Source: Natrialbaceae archaeon AArc-T1-2 (GTDB lineage Archaea > Halobacteriota > Halobacteria > Halobacteriales > Natrialbaceae). Taken from it: a stretch of DNA of 64,000 bases. The position numbers and the translations under genes are program-made. The stretch covers positions 1,364,001-1,428,000 of the forward strand of contig NZ_CP127174.1 of assembly GCF_030273315.1 (NCBI RefSeq), given 5' to 3'. Numbering within the stretch: the first letter of the stretch is position 1; each line of letters begins with the position of its first letter. Shown here piece after piece: positions 52,615 to 61,602 of the stretch. The notes beneath the pieces were generated by a model. The model saw nothing but the letters and a program-made list of their open reading frames with translations. It did not search any database and was not told where the DNA came from.

Positions 52615-53961
52615 ATGAATCACGAGCACTCCCGCGAGCTGTACGATCGCGCGCTCTCTGTCATGCCCGGCGGCGTCAACTCCGCCGTTCGCGCGGCGAT
52701 CGAACCGTACCCGTTTTTCGTCCGGAAAGGCGACGGCGGCCACGTGATCGACGCCGACGGCAACCGCTACATCGACTGGGTGATGGGGCTCGGTCCCTTG
52801 CTTCTCGGCCACGACCTGCCCGAGCCCGTCCAGGCGGCGATCCAACAGCACGCGAGCGCCGGCCCGATGTACGGGACGCCGACCGAGGTCGAGGTCGACC
52901 TCGCCGAGTTCGTTTCCCGTCACGTCCCGAGCGTCGAGAAGATCCGGTTCGTCAACTCCGGCACCGAGGCGACGACCTCGGCGGTGCGACTCGCTCGCGG
53001 CTACACCGGCCGGAACAAGATCGTCGTCATGCAAGGCGGCTACCACGGGGCCCAGGAGTCGACGCTCGTCGAGGGCGACGCCGACGATCCGAAACCGTCC
53101 TCCGCGGGGATTCCCCAGGCCTTCGCCGAGCACACCCTCCCCGTCCCGTTCAACGACGAGGAGGCCGTCCGCGAGGTCTTCGAGGAACACGGCGACGACA
53201 TCGCCGCCGTCATGACCGAACCGATCCTCGGCAACTACGGCATCGTCTACCCCGAGGACGGCTACCACGAACTCCTCCGGGAGCTTACCGAGGAACACGG
53301 CGCACTCCTGATCTTCGACGAGGTCATCACCGGCTTCCGCGTCGGCGGGTTGGGCTGTGCACAAAGCGAGTTCGGCGTCACGCCGGACCTGACGACGTTC
53401 GGCAAGATCGTCGGCGGCGGTTTCCCCGTCGGCGCGATCGGCGGTCGGGCAGAGATCGTCGAGCACTTCGCGCCCGCGGGCGACGTCTTCCAGGCCGGCA
53501 CCTTCTCCGGCCACCCGGTGACGATGGCCGCCGGCCTCGAGACGCTTCGCTTCGCCGCCGAAAACGACGTCTACGAGCACGTCGACGACCTGGGCGAACG
53601 ACTGCGCTCTGGGCTGACCGATATCCTCGCCGACCAGGCTCCCGAGTACACCGTCGTCGGCACCGCCAGCCTGTTCAAAGTCATCTTCACGCGGGACGGG
53701 CCGGATCGGAACAGCCTCGAGCAACAGTGCGAGTCGGGCTGTCGGCAGGATCCGGTCTGTCCGCGCTACGACAGCTGTCCGAAAACCGCAGGCGACGTGA
53801 AAGCAGCCGAGACCGACCGCTGGCGGCGCATCTTCTGGGGACAGATGAAAGACCAGGGGGTGTTCCTCTCACAGAACCAGTTCGAATCCCAGTTCGTGAG
53901 CTACGCCCACACCGACGAGGACGTCGAGCGGACGCTCGAGGCGTACAAAGAGGCGCTGTAG
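52615..53961 (+). CDS. hemL: Glutamate-1-semialdehyde 2,1-aminomutase
   Basis: A 448-residue PLP enzyme making 5-aminolevulinate. [14 protein letters not shown] opens it; [31 protein letters not shown], and [18 protein letters not shown] with the PLP Lys match HemL. An insertion near residues 375-395 carries [13 protein letters not shown] Cys groups that bacterial enzymes lack; I recall similar inserts in haloarchaeal HemL. The ATG at 52615 ([13 protein letters not shown]) matches the family start. Confidence 0.92.
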   Translation: MNHEHSRELYDRALSVMPGGVNSAVRAAIEPYPFFVRKGDGGHVIDADGNRYIDWVMGLGPLLLGHDLPEPVQAAIQQHASAGPMYGTPTEVEVDLAEFVSRHVPSVEKIRFVNSGTEATTSAVRLARGYTGRNKIVVMQGGYHGAQESTLVEGDADDPKPSSAGIPQAFAEHTLPVPFNDEEAVREVFEEHGDDIAAVMTEPILGNYGIVYPEDGYHELLRELTEEHGALLIFDEVITGFRVGGLGCAQSEFGVTPDLTTFGKIVGGGFPVGAIGGRAEIVEHFAPAGDVFQAGTFSGHPVTMAAGLETLRFAAENDVYEHVDDLGERLRSGLTDILADQAPEYTVVGTASLFKVIFTRDGPDRNSLEQQCESGCRQDPVCPRYDSCPKTAGDVKAAETDRWRRIFWGQMKDQGVFLSQNQFESQFVSYAHTDEDVERTLEAYKEAL

Positions 53962-54021
53962 CTCCGTCGTGGGCCGAAACGAGCGCGGGGACGAGACAAG
54001 GTTTGAGAACACGAACACACC

Positions 54022-54690
54022 GTGACGACTGACTCGGCTCTCGAGATCGTCGACTGGGCGCGACTCGCCGAGCGGCTGTGCTTTCTGTTTCCACCCGTCG
54101 TCGGCGTCGGCGTCGTCGGCGTCCTCAGAGACGTCGATCCCAGCGTGCCAGGATTTGCACGCGGGCTCGTACTCGTCGGCACGTTCGGATACACCCTGCT
54201 CACCCTCGCGATGGCGGTCACGCTGTGTTTCGACGCGCGGCGGGTCCGGGAAAGCGGCGTCTGGCAGCCGACGCCGTGGCTGTACACGATCGGTGCCGTC
54301 CTCTGGGCACCGGCGGCCGGCGTCGTCTACCTCTATCGACGCCACCGTCACTTCGGGACGCCGCCGGGCTGGTCGGGCTGGTGGCTCGTCGTCGCCGGCT
54401 CGCTGCTCGTGACGCTCACCGGCGGTGCGATCGCGTCGGTCGCGTTCGTCCTCGAGTTACCGGGCGTCGTCACCTCCGCGATAGGCGTCGCCGGCGCGAT
54501 CGCGGTCGGACTCTTCCCCGTCGCGATCCACCAGGACGCCGCCTACGTCTGCACGCAGGGCAGTCTGTGGCGTCCCAACCCCGCCGGCTATCTCGGGGTG
54601 GCGTTTCTTAGCCTGTTCGTCCCGCCGTTGCAGCCGCTTCTCGCTGCGTACTACCTGCTAAGACGGCGGCGTGCGATCGGGACACCGTGA
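54022..54690 (+). CDS. Hypothetical membrane protein (haloarchaeal)
   Basis: A 222-residue protein starting with GTG at 54022. Five to six hydrophobic helices (for example FLFPPVVGVGVVGVL, GLVLVGTFGYTLLTLAMAV, WLVVAGSLLVTLTGG, LGVAFLSLFVPPLQPLLAAYY). Basic loops FDARRVRESG and LYRRHRH suggest the orientation. No recognisable family. It follows hemL by 60 bp in the same direction; no functional link is evident. Confidence 0.65.
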   Translation: MTTDSALEIVDWARLAERLCFLFPPVVGVGVVGVLRDVDPSVPGFARGLVLVGTFGYTLLTLAMAVTLCFDARRVRESGVWQPTPWLYTIGAVLWAPAAGVVYLYRRHRHFGTPPGWSGWWLVVAGSLLVTLTGGAIASVAFVLELPGVVTSAIGVAGAIAVGLFPVAIHQDAAYVCTQGSLWRPNPAGYLGVAFLSLFVPPLQPLLAAYYLLRRRRAIGTP

Positions 54691-54763
54691 TCCGTCTCCA
54701 TCTCCGCCCTCGGCAGCCGGAACGGACGATACCTTCACCTGCCCGGACCGAGAAGGGCGGGTC

Positions 54764-55033
54764 ATGAGCGATTCGACGGAGCGGTGCTGGCTCGTCGAGC
54801 GAACGGTCGACCAGCGCAATCTGGTAACACTCGTCTACGCGACGCCCGACGGGAACCAGTTCCAGCGACGTGAGCGCTCGGCGACGGCGCTTCGAACCGG
54901 CTCGCCGGTGACCGCAGCCGTCGAGATTTCCGCAGACGAACTCGAGGACGTCACCGACGAGGACATCCGCGAGCAGTACGCGAGCGAGGCCAGGCGGGTC
55001 GCCGAGACGTACGATCCCGACGAGGAGATCTGA
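54764..55033 (+). CDS. Small conserved hypothetical protein
   Basis: An 89-residue protein: MSDSTERCWLVERTVDQRNL, VTLVYATPDGNQFQRRERS, then VTAAVEISADELEDVTDEDI and an acidic end. It seems a small beta-rich domain with a C-terminal helix (REQYASEARRVAETYDP). I do not recognise a characterised family. It precedes an ABC exporter unit by 58 bp but is not clearly part of it. Confidence 0.65.
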   Translation: MSDSTERCWLVERTVDQRNLVTLVYATPDGNQFQRRERSATALRTGSPVTAAVEISADELEDVTDEDIREQYASEARRVAETYDPDEEI

Positions 55034-55091
55034 GCTGACGGTTCCGGTCGAAGTGACAATCCTTATCGGCGGACGCCGAGACAGTACTGAC

Positions 55092-56009
55092 ATGCCAGCG
55101 ATAGCGGTCGACGGCCTGACGAAGGTCTTCGGTTCGACCGTCGCCCTCGAGGAGCTTTCCTTCGAGGTCCACGAAGGCGAGGTGTTCGGATTTCTGGGTC
55201 CCAACGGCGCAGGCAAATCGACCACGATCAACGTGTTGCTCGATCTCGTCCGTCCGACCGCAGGCCGGGCCGAAGTCCTCGGATTCGACACGCAAGCGTC
55301 CGGTCGCGCGGTCCGCAGCCGGACCGGCGTCCTCCCCGAAGGGTTCGACACCTACAGTCGGCTCACCGGCCGCCAACACCTCGAGTTCGTCATCGACTCC
55401 AAAGACGCCGACGACGATCCCGACGCGTTGCTCGAGCGGGTCGGTCTCGAGGGAGCCGGCGACCGGAAAGCCGGCGGCTACTCGACGGGGATGACCCAGC
55501 GACTCGCACTCGCGATGGCGCTGGTCGGCGAGCCCGACCTGTTGATCCTCGACGAGCCCTCGACCGGACTGGACCCGAACGGAGCCCGCGAGATGCGCGA
55601 GATCGTCCGCGAGGAAAACGCCCGCGGCGCAACCGTCTTCTTCTCGAGTCACATCCTCGGCCAGGTCGAGGCCGTCTGTGACCGAGTCGGCATCCTCCGT
55701 GGCGGCGAGATGGTCGCCGTCGACACCGTCTCCGGACTGCGCGACTCCGTCGGCGGCTCGACGACTCTCCGGGTGAGCGTCGACCAGCTCGAGGACGACG
55801 CGATCGCAGCCGTCGAGACGCTGCCGGACGTCGGGACCGTCACGGTCGAAGACGGCGCCGATCCGACCGTCGTCGTCACCTGTGACGGCTCGAAGACCGA
55901 GATCATCCACGCGCTGGAAGAGGGTGGACTCGAGGTCAGAGACTTCGCGACCGAGGAGGCCTCGCTCGACGAGGTGTTTCACGCCTATACCACGGAGGGG
56001 TCGGCATGA
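55092..56009 (+). CDS. ABC transporter ATPase (NatA/CcmA-like ABC-2 type)
   Basis: A 305-residue ATPase. Walker A GPNGAGKST, signature YSTGMTQR (in place of LSGG), Walker B LLILDEPSTGLDP, H-loop SSHI. A C-terminal extension of about 80 residues (from TTLRVSVDQLEDD to VFHAYTTEG) is typical of ABC-2 exporter ATPases of antibiotic or Na+ type. The stop overlaps the permease start (ATGA). Substrate unknown. Confidence 0.9.
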   Translation: MPAIAVDGLTKVFGSTVALEELSFEVHEGEVFGFLGPNGAGKSTTINVLLDLVRPTAGRAEVLGFDTQASGRAVRSRTGVLPEGFDTYSRLTGRQHLEFVIDSKDADDDPDALLERVGLEGAGDRKAGGYSTGMTQRLALAMALVGEPDLLILDEPSTGLDPNGAREMREIVREENARGATVFFSSHILGQVEAVCDRVGILRGGEMVAVDTVSGLRDSVGGSTTLRVSVDQLEDDAIAAVETLPDVGTVTVEDGADPTVVVTCDGSKTEIIHALEEGGLEVRDFATEEASLDEVFHAYTTEGSA

Positions 56010-56896
56010 GCGATGCGAGTCCGTCGCTGAACCTCGAAAGCGTCCGTGCGATCGCGAAAAAAGACGTCCACGACGCTGCCCGCTCGAAGGTGCTGTGGCT
56101 GCTTTCCGTGCTGTTCGTCGCCTTCCTCGGCGGTGCGGCGTTCGTGTTCGTCCAGTTCGAACAGGCCGTCGCCGCCGAGGGAGCCGAGGTCGCGGCGACG
56201 GACCTGGTGCTCTTTCTCGAGGGACCGGTAGCGTGGCTGTTGCCCCTGATCGGGCTGCTCGTCGGCTACAAGGCCGTCGCCGGCGAGGTCGACTCTGGGA
56301 CCGGCAAGATCCTCTTTACGCTGCCACACTCCCGACTCGACGTCGTCGTCGGCAAACTCGTCGGTCGGACGCTCGTGCTGTGGGCGACGTTTCTCGTCGG
56401 TCTCGTCGTTTCCCTCGCCGTCATCGTAGCGCTGTACGACGAACTCGCGGTGACCGCGATCCTTACGTTCGCCGTCCTCTCGATGCTTCTGGGTGCGGTC
56501 TTCGTCAGCATCGGGGTCACGATCTCCGCACTGACGACCTCGACGACGAAAGCTGCCGCCGCCATCGTCGGCGTCTTCGTCTTCCTGTACTTCGTGTTCG
56601 ACTCGTTCCGGCTCGTCGGCTACTACCTGCTTACGGGCTCGGTCATGCCCGCACCCGGCTCGAACCCGTCGGCGTGGTATCTCCTGTACCCGCGGCTGAA
56701 TCCGATCGAGGCCTACAGCGCCGCGCTCAACGGCCTCGTCTCCGATCTCGTCCACCCCGAGGTGTTCCAGTACTTCGAGGACCCGGCCGCGGTCCCGTTT
56801 TACCTGTCGGGCTGGTTCGCTCTCGTGCTCTTGCTCGTCTGGCTCGTCGTGCCGCCGGCGCTTGGGTACCTGCGGTTTCGCCGGCTCGATCTGTAG
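56006..56896 (+). CDS. ABC-2 type permease (NosY-like)
   Basis: A 296-residue membrane protein. IAKKDVHDAARSKVLWLLSVLF begins the first helix; GEVDSGTGKILFTLPHSRLDVVVGKLVGR is the conserved loop of NosY-type permeases; several helices follow, including VFVFLYFVFDSFRL, and a large external segment around PAPGSNPSAWYLLYPRLNP. It partners with the ATPase directly upstream. Confidence 0.88.
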   Translation: MSDASPSLNLESVRAIAKKDVHDAARSKVLWLLSVLFVAFLGGAAFVFVQFEQAVAAEGAEVAATDLVLFLEGPVAWLLPLIGLLVGYKAVAGEVDSGTGKILFTLPHSRLDVVVGKLVGRTLVLWATFLVGLVVSLAVIVALYDELAVTAILTFAVLSMLLGAVFVSIGVTISALTTSTTKAAAAIVGVFVFLYFVFDSFRLVGYYLLTGSVMPAPGSNPSAWYLLYPRLNPIEAYSAALNGLVSDLVHPEVFQYFEDPAAVPFYLSGWFALVLLLVWLVVPPALGYLRFRRLDL

Positions 56897-56992
56897 GGCG
56901 CCGTCGACTCCCCCGATCCGGAACCGACCGTTCGAATCGACGGCGTCTCGACCGATAGCTTATACTCCCCGGCGGTTCCCAATGGAAACGAG

Positions 56993-57670
56993 ATGCCGAT
57001 CGAAGACCGTGACGAGGCGTATCTCGTCACCCACGCACTGGCCAGAGACACGCTCTCGCGGCTTCGCGACGTCGAGACCGAGCAGGTCAACTTCCGGAAG
57101 GGGCTCGTCAAACTCGGGCGGATCTGTGGCTACGAGATCATCGACGGGCGCATGGAGACCGAGTACGTCGAGATCGAGACGCCACTCGAGGAGACGATGG
57201 GCGAGTGCGTGAAAGGACTCGACGACGTCGTCATCATCAACGTCTTGCGGGCGGCGACGCCGTTCGTCGAAGGGCTGCTCAAGGCGTTCCCGCGGGCGCG
57301 ACAGGGCGTCATCAGCGCGAGCCGCGACGAGTCGGCCGGGCGCGAGGAGGACGGTTCGTTCCCGATCACGATCGACTACGTGAAACTGCCCGAGATCCGT
57401 GAGGAAGATACGGTGATCGTCGCCGATCCGATGCTCGCAACCGGCAGCACGATGTGTGCCGTCTTAGAGCACGTCGTCGAGAACTCTCCCGAACCGGATC
57501 ACCTCATCGTCCTCGCTGCGGTCTCGGCACCGGACGGACTGCTCAGGGTGAACGAGTCGTTTCCGGAGGTCGACCTGCTCACCGTCTCGATCGACGACTA
57601 CCTCGACGACGACGGCTACATCGTTCCCGGACTCGGCGACGCCGGCGACCGGGCGTTCCGGACGAACTGA
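56993..57670 (+). CDS. upp: Uracil phosphoribosyltransferase
   Basis: A 225-residue enzyme converting uracil and PRPP to [22 protein letters not shown]-like region and PRPP loop [19 protein letters not shown], then [23 protein letters not shown] near the base-binding site. Archaeal Upp is regulated by GTP and CTP in studied cases; here pyrG and guaA are elsewhere in the window. The ATG at 56993 gives [20 protein letters not shown]. Confidence 0.92.
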   Translation: MPIEDRDEAYLVTHALARDTLSRLRDVETEQVNFRKGLVKLGRICGYEIIDGRMETEYVEIETPLEETMGECVKGLDDVVIINVLRAATPFVEGLLKAFPRARQGVISASRDESAGREEDGSFPITIDYVKLPEIREEDTVIVADPMLATGSTMCAVLEHVVENSPEPDHLIVLAAVSAPDGLLRVNESFPEVDLLTVSIDDYLDDDGYIVPGLGDAGDRAFRTN

Positions 57671-57707
57671 CGCCGCCTTCGAGTCTCGATGGCGTCGATC
57701 GACTGCG

Positions 57708-57908
57708 CTATGGGTCCGGACAGGTGTCGATACCACACAGCGCATTCAGCGGACAGCGCCCGATGACGGCGGTCGCCAATATGTCGCTGCCGGCGACGAA
57801 CGCGAGCGTGCCAGGCGTTTCGTCTCGGTTTCGATATCCCACGATCAGCAAGGTTAGCTCGAGGACGACGCGACCGATGCGATCCAGTCCACCGACGTTT
57901 CGCTCCAT
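57708..57908 (-). CDS. DUF2892 (YgaP-like) small membrane protein
   Basis: A 66-residue protein: MERNVGGLDRIGRVVLELTL, a first hydrophobic stretch, then FVAGSDILATAVIGRCPLNALCGIDTCPDP. The NVGGxDR start and RCPLNxLxGxxTC end are the DUF2892 signature. The first helix looks short and interrupted by polar residues (GYRNRDETPG), so it may be a diverged copy. Function unknown. The ATG at 57908 matches the family start. Confidence 0.7.
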   Translation of the reverse strand: MERNVGGLDRIGRVVLELTLLIVGYRNRDETPGTLAFVAGSDILATAVIGRCPLNALCGIDTCPDP

Positions 57909-58042
57909 ACGCATTCGAACGATTGCCACCCACGTAGCAGTGTTCCATGAAACGGACACACCTTCGTTTCCGGTCGAATTTTCGTGTCACGTTGTCCAAC
58001 GTTCCGGCAGCGTTTTTACTCGCGTTGGTGATGAGAAATGCG

Positions 58043-58903
58043 ATGAACGGTCGCGACGACGTCGATCCGGCGAGCGACATCCCGAACGGGCGGTTCCAGC
58101 TCGCGGTCGGCCTCTACGTCGGCGTGTTTCTCGCCGGCATCGCGACGACGGCACTCGCGCCGACCGATCCCTCGCCCTCCGTTCTCGCGGGGACGTCCGT
58201 GATTGGCGGTCTCGTCGGAGTCGTTCTCGGTATCGGCGTCGCACGTGTCGATCACGAGCTGTCGGCACGGCTCGGCCGGACCGTCGCCCGCCGGCGTGCG
58301 GTCGCGGCTCCCGCTGGCCTCTTCGGTGCGATCGCGATCGCCTCGTGGATCGTGTCGGTCGGGGCTCGTGTCGTCACCGCCTCGGTCACGGCGGCGATCG
58401 CGCTCCTCGTTACGGGCTCCGTCCTCGGGACGCTCGCCGGAAACCGGTACGTCGACCGGGTCGTGACTGACGAGCCGATCGCGACGTGGGACTGGGAGCC
58501 GCCGGGCGCACCCAGGCTGGATGGGGTCCTGTTTCTCGCGTGGACGGTCATGGCCGTCACGGCCGCGGTCGCCGGAAACTGGCTGACCGCCGCCATCTGG
58601 ACGACGATCGGCGTGCTCTGGCTCGTCTCCTGTCTCGTCGAGGGCCGATGGCGATTCGCCTCCGTCGGCGCGTCTCCGGAGGTTCGCGTCCACGAGGCCG
58701 GGCTGGTCAAACGGCGTCCGTACAGCCGGTCGTTCGTCCCCTGGAAGGCCGTCGATCACGTTCGTGTGCGCGAGGACGAACTCGTCATCGATCGCGGACT
58801 CCGTGACGTCCGTTTCGACCGCACGGAGCTGGGCGACCTCGAGGCCGTCCTCGAGACGATCGAACGCCAGCGACCCGACGAGGGACCTCCCGTCCTCGGG
58901 TGA
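58043..58903 (+). CDS. Membrane protein with PH-like C-terminal domain
   Basis: About 286 residues from the ATG at 58043; the frame is open from 57947 and an ATG at 58031 is possible. TATA-like TTTTTACT about 58013-58020 supports the later start. Several helices (LAVGLYVGVFLAGIATTAL, VLAGTSVIGGLVGVVLGIGV, LFGAIAIASWIVSVGA, LFLAWTVMAVTAAVAGNWL and another) lead to a C-terminal beta-rich segment, VRVHEAGLVKRRPYSRSFVPW then VDHVRVREDELVIDRGLRD, like a bacterial PH domain. Function unknown. Confidence 0.65.
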   Translation: MNGRDDVDPASDIPNGRFQLAVGLYVGVFLAGIATTALAPTDPSPSVLAGTSVIGGLVGVVLGIGVARVDHELSARLGRTVARRRAVAAPAGLFGAIAIASWIVSVGARVVTASVTAAIALLVTGSVLGTLAGNRYVDRVVTDEPIATWDWEPPGAPRLDGVLFLAWTVMAVTAAVAGNWLTAAIWTTIGVLWLVSCLVEGRWRFASVGASPEVRVHEAGLVKRRPYSRSFVPWKAVDHVRVREDELVIDRGLRDVRFDRTELGDLEAVLETIERQRPDEGPPVLG

Positions 58904-58905
58904 TA

Positions 58906-59514
58906 TTACTCGAGGTCGACGCGACCGCTCGTCGCGCTCCGAAGTCGGTCGCGCAACGACGCGGCCGCCTCGCGTGGGACGCGGACGTCGAAGGTCACCC
59001 GTTGCTCGTAGTCGGCGTCGAACTCGTAGCCCTCGCTCTCGAGGACCCCCCTGACGGTGCCGGAGTCGTCGTACTCGACGACGACCACGACCCGTTCGTG
59101 GGGCCGCTCCTCGATCACCCCCGCCTCGTCGACGGCCTCTTTCACGGCGCGGGAGTACGCCCGGACGAGCCCGCCGACACCGAGGTTCGTCCCGCCGTAG
59201 TAGCGGGTGACGACGACGGCGACGTTCTCGAGTTCTCGTCCCTGGAGGACGTTGAGCGCGGGCTTGCCGGCCGAGCCCGAGGGTTCGCCGTCGTCGCTCG
59301 AGTACTCTCGAAGCAGTTCGCCGTCGGGGTCGGCACGGACGCGGTAGGCGGGGACGTTGTGTGTCGCGTCCGCGTACTCCGAGTCGACCGTCTCGACGAA
59401 CGCCTCGGCCGCCTCGACGGACTCGACCGGTCGGACGTGGCCGAGAAACTCGGACCCCTGGACGACGAAGGTGGTGGTCGCGGGTTCGGCGACGGTCCGG
59501 TACGTGTCGGTCAC
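58906..59514 (-). CDS. YigZ/IMPACT-family protein
   Basis: A 202-residue protein. The IMPACT N-terminal domain has GSEFLGHVRPVESVEAAEAF, ATHNVPAYRV, SDDGEPSGSAGKPALNVLQG and VVVTRYYGGTNLGVGGLVRAYS, all strongly conserved. The C-terminal DUF1949-like ferredoxin domain ends it. The eukaryotic homologue regulates the translation-control kinase GCN2; the archaeal role is unknown. GTG at 59514 (MTDTYRTVAEPA when initiated) matches homologues better than the distant upstream ATGs. Confidence 0.85.
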   Translation of the reverse strand: MTDTYRTVAEPATTTFVVQGSEFLGHVRPVESVEAAEAFVETVDSEYADATHNVPAYRVRADPDGELLREYSSDDGEPSGSAGKPALNVLQGRELENVAVVVTRYYGGTNLGVGGLVRAYSRAVKEAVDEAGVIEERPHERVVVVVEYDDSGTVRGVLESEGYEFDADYEQRVTFDVRVPREAAASLRDRLRSATSGRVDLE

Positions 59515-59721
59515 GGCCGACCACGGCGACTGTGCCTCGCGTGGACCATGGTGGCGGTACTCGAGCCGCCGAAAAGAGCGCGTCGGTACGCACATGTCGA
59601 CCCGGAGTTGGATCAGGGTTGACGACGACCGACGATCGGATCGGAGTGGACAGCAACCGACGGACGCGACGCGGGCCACATCCGCACGCTTAAGTCAGTC
59701 CCGAAAGTTGTTCACGCCACC

Positions 59722-60300
59722 ATGGAGTACGCACTCGAGATCGATGGGGCACCCGACTCGGTAGCCGGCGGGACGAGCGTTCTCTTGTTACATCCGAGTA
59801 CGGGCGAAACGGATCGCATCGACACCGACTTTCTCAAGACCGACACCGATCACTTCCTCGTCGTCTCCACGCGAACCACGGCCCGGGAGGTCAAACAGAA
59901 ACTCGAACACTACGACGTCGACGAATCCTGTGCCGTCATCCTCGATACGTTGAGCATCGAACGCGGCTACTCCCGACGATCCGGCGACGACATCCACTAC
60001 GTCGCTGCACCCGACGACGTCGACGGCATCGTCAGACAGGTCGAACGGTTCCTCGAGAACTACGACGGGAAACTCAGAATCAGCTTCGACTCCGTCACCG
60101 AACTCGCCTACTACGCCGGCGAGGACGCAGCCCTCGAGGCGACCGAACGCATTCTCGGGTTGCTCGAGGAACACGACGCCGTCGGTCTCTTTCATCTCTC
60201 CGAGGAGGTCCACGACGACGACACCGTCGAGCAGTTTCGCGCGCCGTTCGACGGAACGGTCGACCTCGACGAGGATGGATCGGTAACCGTCGAGTTCTGA
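59722..60300 (+). CDS. RecA-like haloarchaeal protein without an intact Walker A
   Basis: A 192-residue protein. GGTSVLLLHPSTGETDRID is where a Walker A would lie but the GKT/S is absent; FLVVSTRTTAREVKQKLEHY, VILDTLSIERGYSRRSGDD and FDSVTELAYYAGEDAALEATERIL follow the pattern of KaiC/RecA-like folds. It may be a degenerate sensor or scaffold ATPase relative. TATA-like CTTAAGTC about 59689-59696 predicts a leaderless mRNA. It belongs to the conserved gene group beside the origin. Confidence 0.65.
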   Translation: MEYALEIDGAPDSVAGGTSVLLLHPSTGETDRIDTDFLKTDTDHFLVVSTRTTAREVKQKLEHYDVDESCAVILDTLSIERGYSRRSGDDIHYVAAPDDVDGIVRQVERFLENYDGKLRISFDSVTELAYYAGEDAALEATERILGLLEEHDAVGLFHLSEEVHDDDTVEQFRAPFDGTVDLDEDGSVTVEF

Positions 60301-60327
60301 ACGGGACGGCACGAACAACGACGCACC

Positions 60328-61110
60328 CTACTCCGAAAGCGCCTCGAACGTCTTCTCGGCCCACCGGACCGCGTACTCGGGTCCGTGATCGCGGTAGGCG
60401 TCGGTATCGAGCGCCGCAAACGGCGCGGGCAGTTCGATCGCGTGTTTGATCGCACTGCAAGCGAGTTCCGTGGCGTCTGCAAACGTCGTCTCTCCGCGTG
60501 CGACGGCCGACGGAAGGCCCGCCACCCGATCTTCGAGTCGGGTTCCCGCATCCTGCCACGCTGTAGCGAGTTCGGGATGATCCTCGTGCCACGTCGCGAA
60601 GACGTCACGAGTCTGCAGCCCCTTCCAGCCGTCGTACAACGCCGCCGCGACCTGATAGGTCGCTGTCGGACCGAGCGCCACGGCGTCGTCGAGCTCGCGG
60701 TACTCGGCCTCGAAAAAGCCGAGAAAGTGTTCCGGGACGTCGAGCGAGACCTCGAGAATCGCTTCGGCGAGCAGGAAGTCGACGAACGAGGCGGGCGATC
60801 CCTCGACCCGAGCTTTGACGAGTACGACTGGCGGGTCGGTCTGGCGCGTCCAGACGATGCTGCCGTCGCCGGGCATTCCGATCGTGAGATCGCTGCTTGC
60901 GTACCGTTCGAGCAACGTCGGCGCGTCCGCCGGGAGCCACTCGTCGGGGTACGTCGCCGGCTCGAGACGGGAGACGACGAACCCGAGCTCTTCGGCCTGC
61001 GCCGGCGGGAGCGTCTCGAAGTCCCGCGCGCAGTCGAAGACGAGAGCGTCGTCCGCGTAGCTCTCGCGGACCGACGCAACGGGATCGGACAGCTCACGAC
61101 GCTCGAACAT
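60328..61110 (-). CDS. Conserved haloarchaeal protein near oriC (DUF7089-like)
   Basis: A 260-residue soluble protein beginning MFERRELSDPVASVRESYAD. It is mainly helical, with LVFDCARDFETLPPAQAEE, VVLVKARVEGSPASFVDFLLAE and HFLGFFEAEYRELDD. I recall it as DUF7089, found beside the oap genes in haloarchaea; no activity is known. Its start overlaps the stop of the 30-residue micro-protein upstream by one base, so the two are co-translated. Confidence 0.75.
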   Translation of the reverse strand: MFERRELSDPVASVRESYADDALVFDCARDFETLPPAQAEELGFVVSRLEPATYPDEWLPADAPTLLERYASSDLTIGMPGDGSIVWTRQTDPPVVLVKARVEGSPASFVDFLLAEAILEVSLDVPEHFLGFFEAEYRELDDAVALGPTATYQVAAALYDGWKGLQTRDVFATWHEDHPELATAWQDAGTRLEDRVAGLPSAVARGETTFADATELACSAIKHAIELPAPFAALDTDAYRDHGPEYAVRWAEKTFEALSE

Positions 61111-61202
61111 CAGGCGACGACGGCCAGCTGGAAGACGAGCAGGATCGACAGCAGTGCCGCCACGACGACCGTCGTGAGAACGATCTTGGTTGCAGTGCTC
61201 AT
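61110..61202 (-). CDS. 30-residue single-helix membrane micro-protein
   Basis: From the ATG at 61202: a short polar start (MSTATKI), then one hydrophobic helix to the end (VVVAALLSILLVFQLAVVA). It overlaps the next start codon by one base, which argues that it is translated. I know similar tiny proteins upstream of this gene in other haloarchaea only by vague recollection. Too short for any domain call. Confidence 0.6.
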   Translation of the reverse strand: MSTATKIVLTTVVVAALLSILLVFQLAVVA

Positions 61203-61602
61203 ACTCGGTGGCTGTCGTCGGGATCGCTTAAATCCATCTTTCTCGGGAGACGACGGCATCGAGGTCGCTTCTCGGACCGCGGATTCGACGGCCGTGTCCC
61301 ATCGGCCTCGGACCAGTCTCATCTTCCTTCGAAGTACCGTTTCCTCTCTATCGAAACCCTCGTGTACAGACACTAGTAAAGGGTTTATGGGCAGTATTGC
61401 AGTAGAAACAAAGGGGTGGTCCAGCCGAAAGGAAGGGAAAACTGTCGAAACGATCGGGTTCGACCGAACGTAGCGCTTCGCGCGCGAGCAAGGGTCAGTA
61501 GCCGACACTCGTGACTCACGAACGAATACGGAGAAGACGTCGAGTTGCGTCGAGAACCGGACGCCGCTCATACGGACCGTTGTATCGCTACAGCAATCCG
61601 TA
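61203..61602. other. Intergenic region with an ORB-like element
   Basis: 400 bp between the micro-protein and oapC. It holds CACTAGTAAAGGGTTTATGG (AT-richer patch, 61370-61390), the ORB-like box at 61395-61420, and otherwise GC-rich DNA without a convincing gene. The minus-strand frame crossing it is shadow-like. Confidence 0.5.
61395..61420 (+). other. ORB-like element outside the main origin gap
   Basis: Bases 61404-61418 read AGAAACAAAGGGGTG; the core GAAACAAAGGGGTGG matches GAAACGAAGGGGTGG of the box at 63689-63718 at 14 of 15 positions. Both keep the G-string typical of haloarchaeal origin recognition boxes. It lies 2.3 kb from the main cluster, beyond oapABC. Confidence 0.55.
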
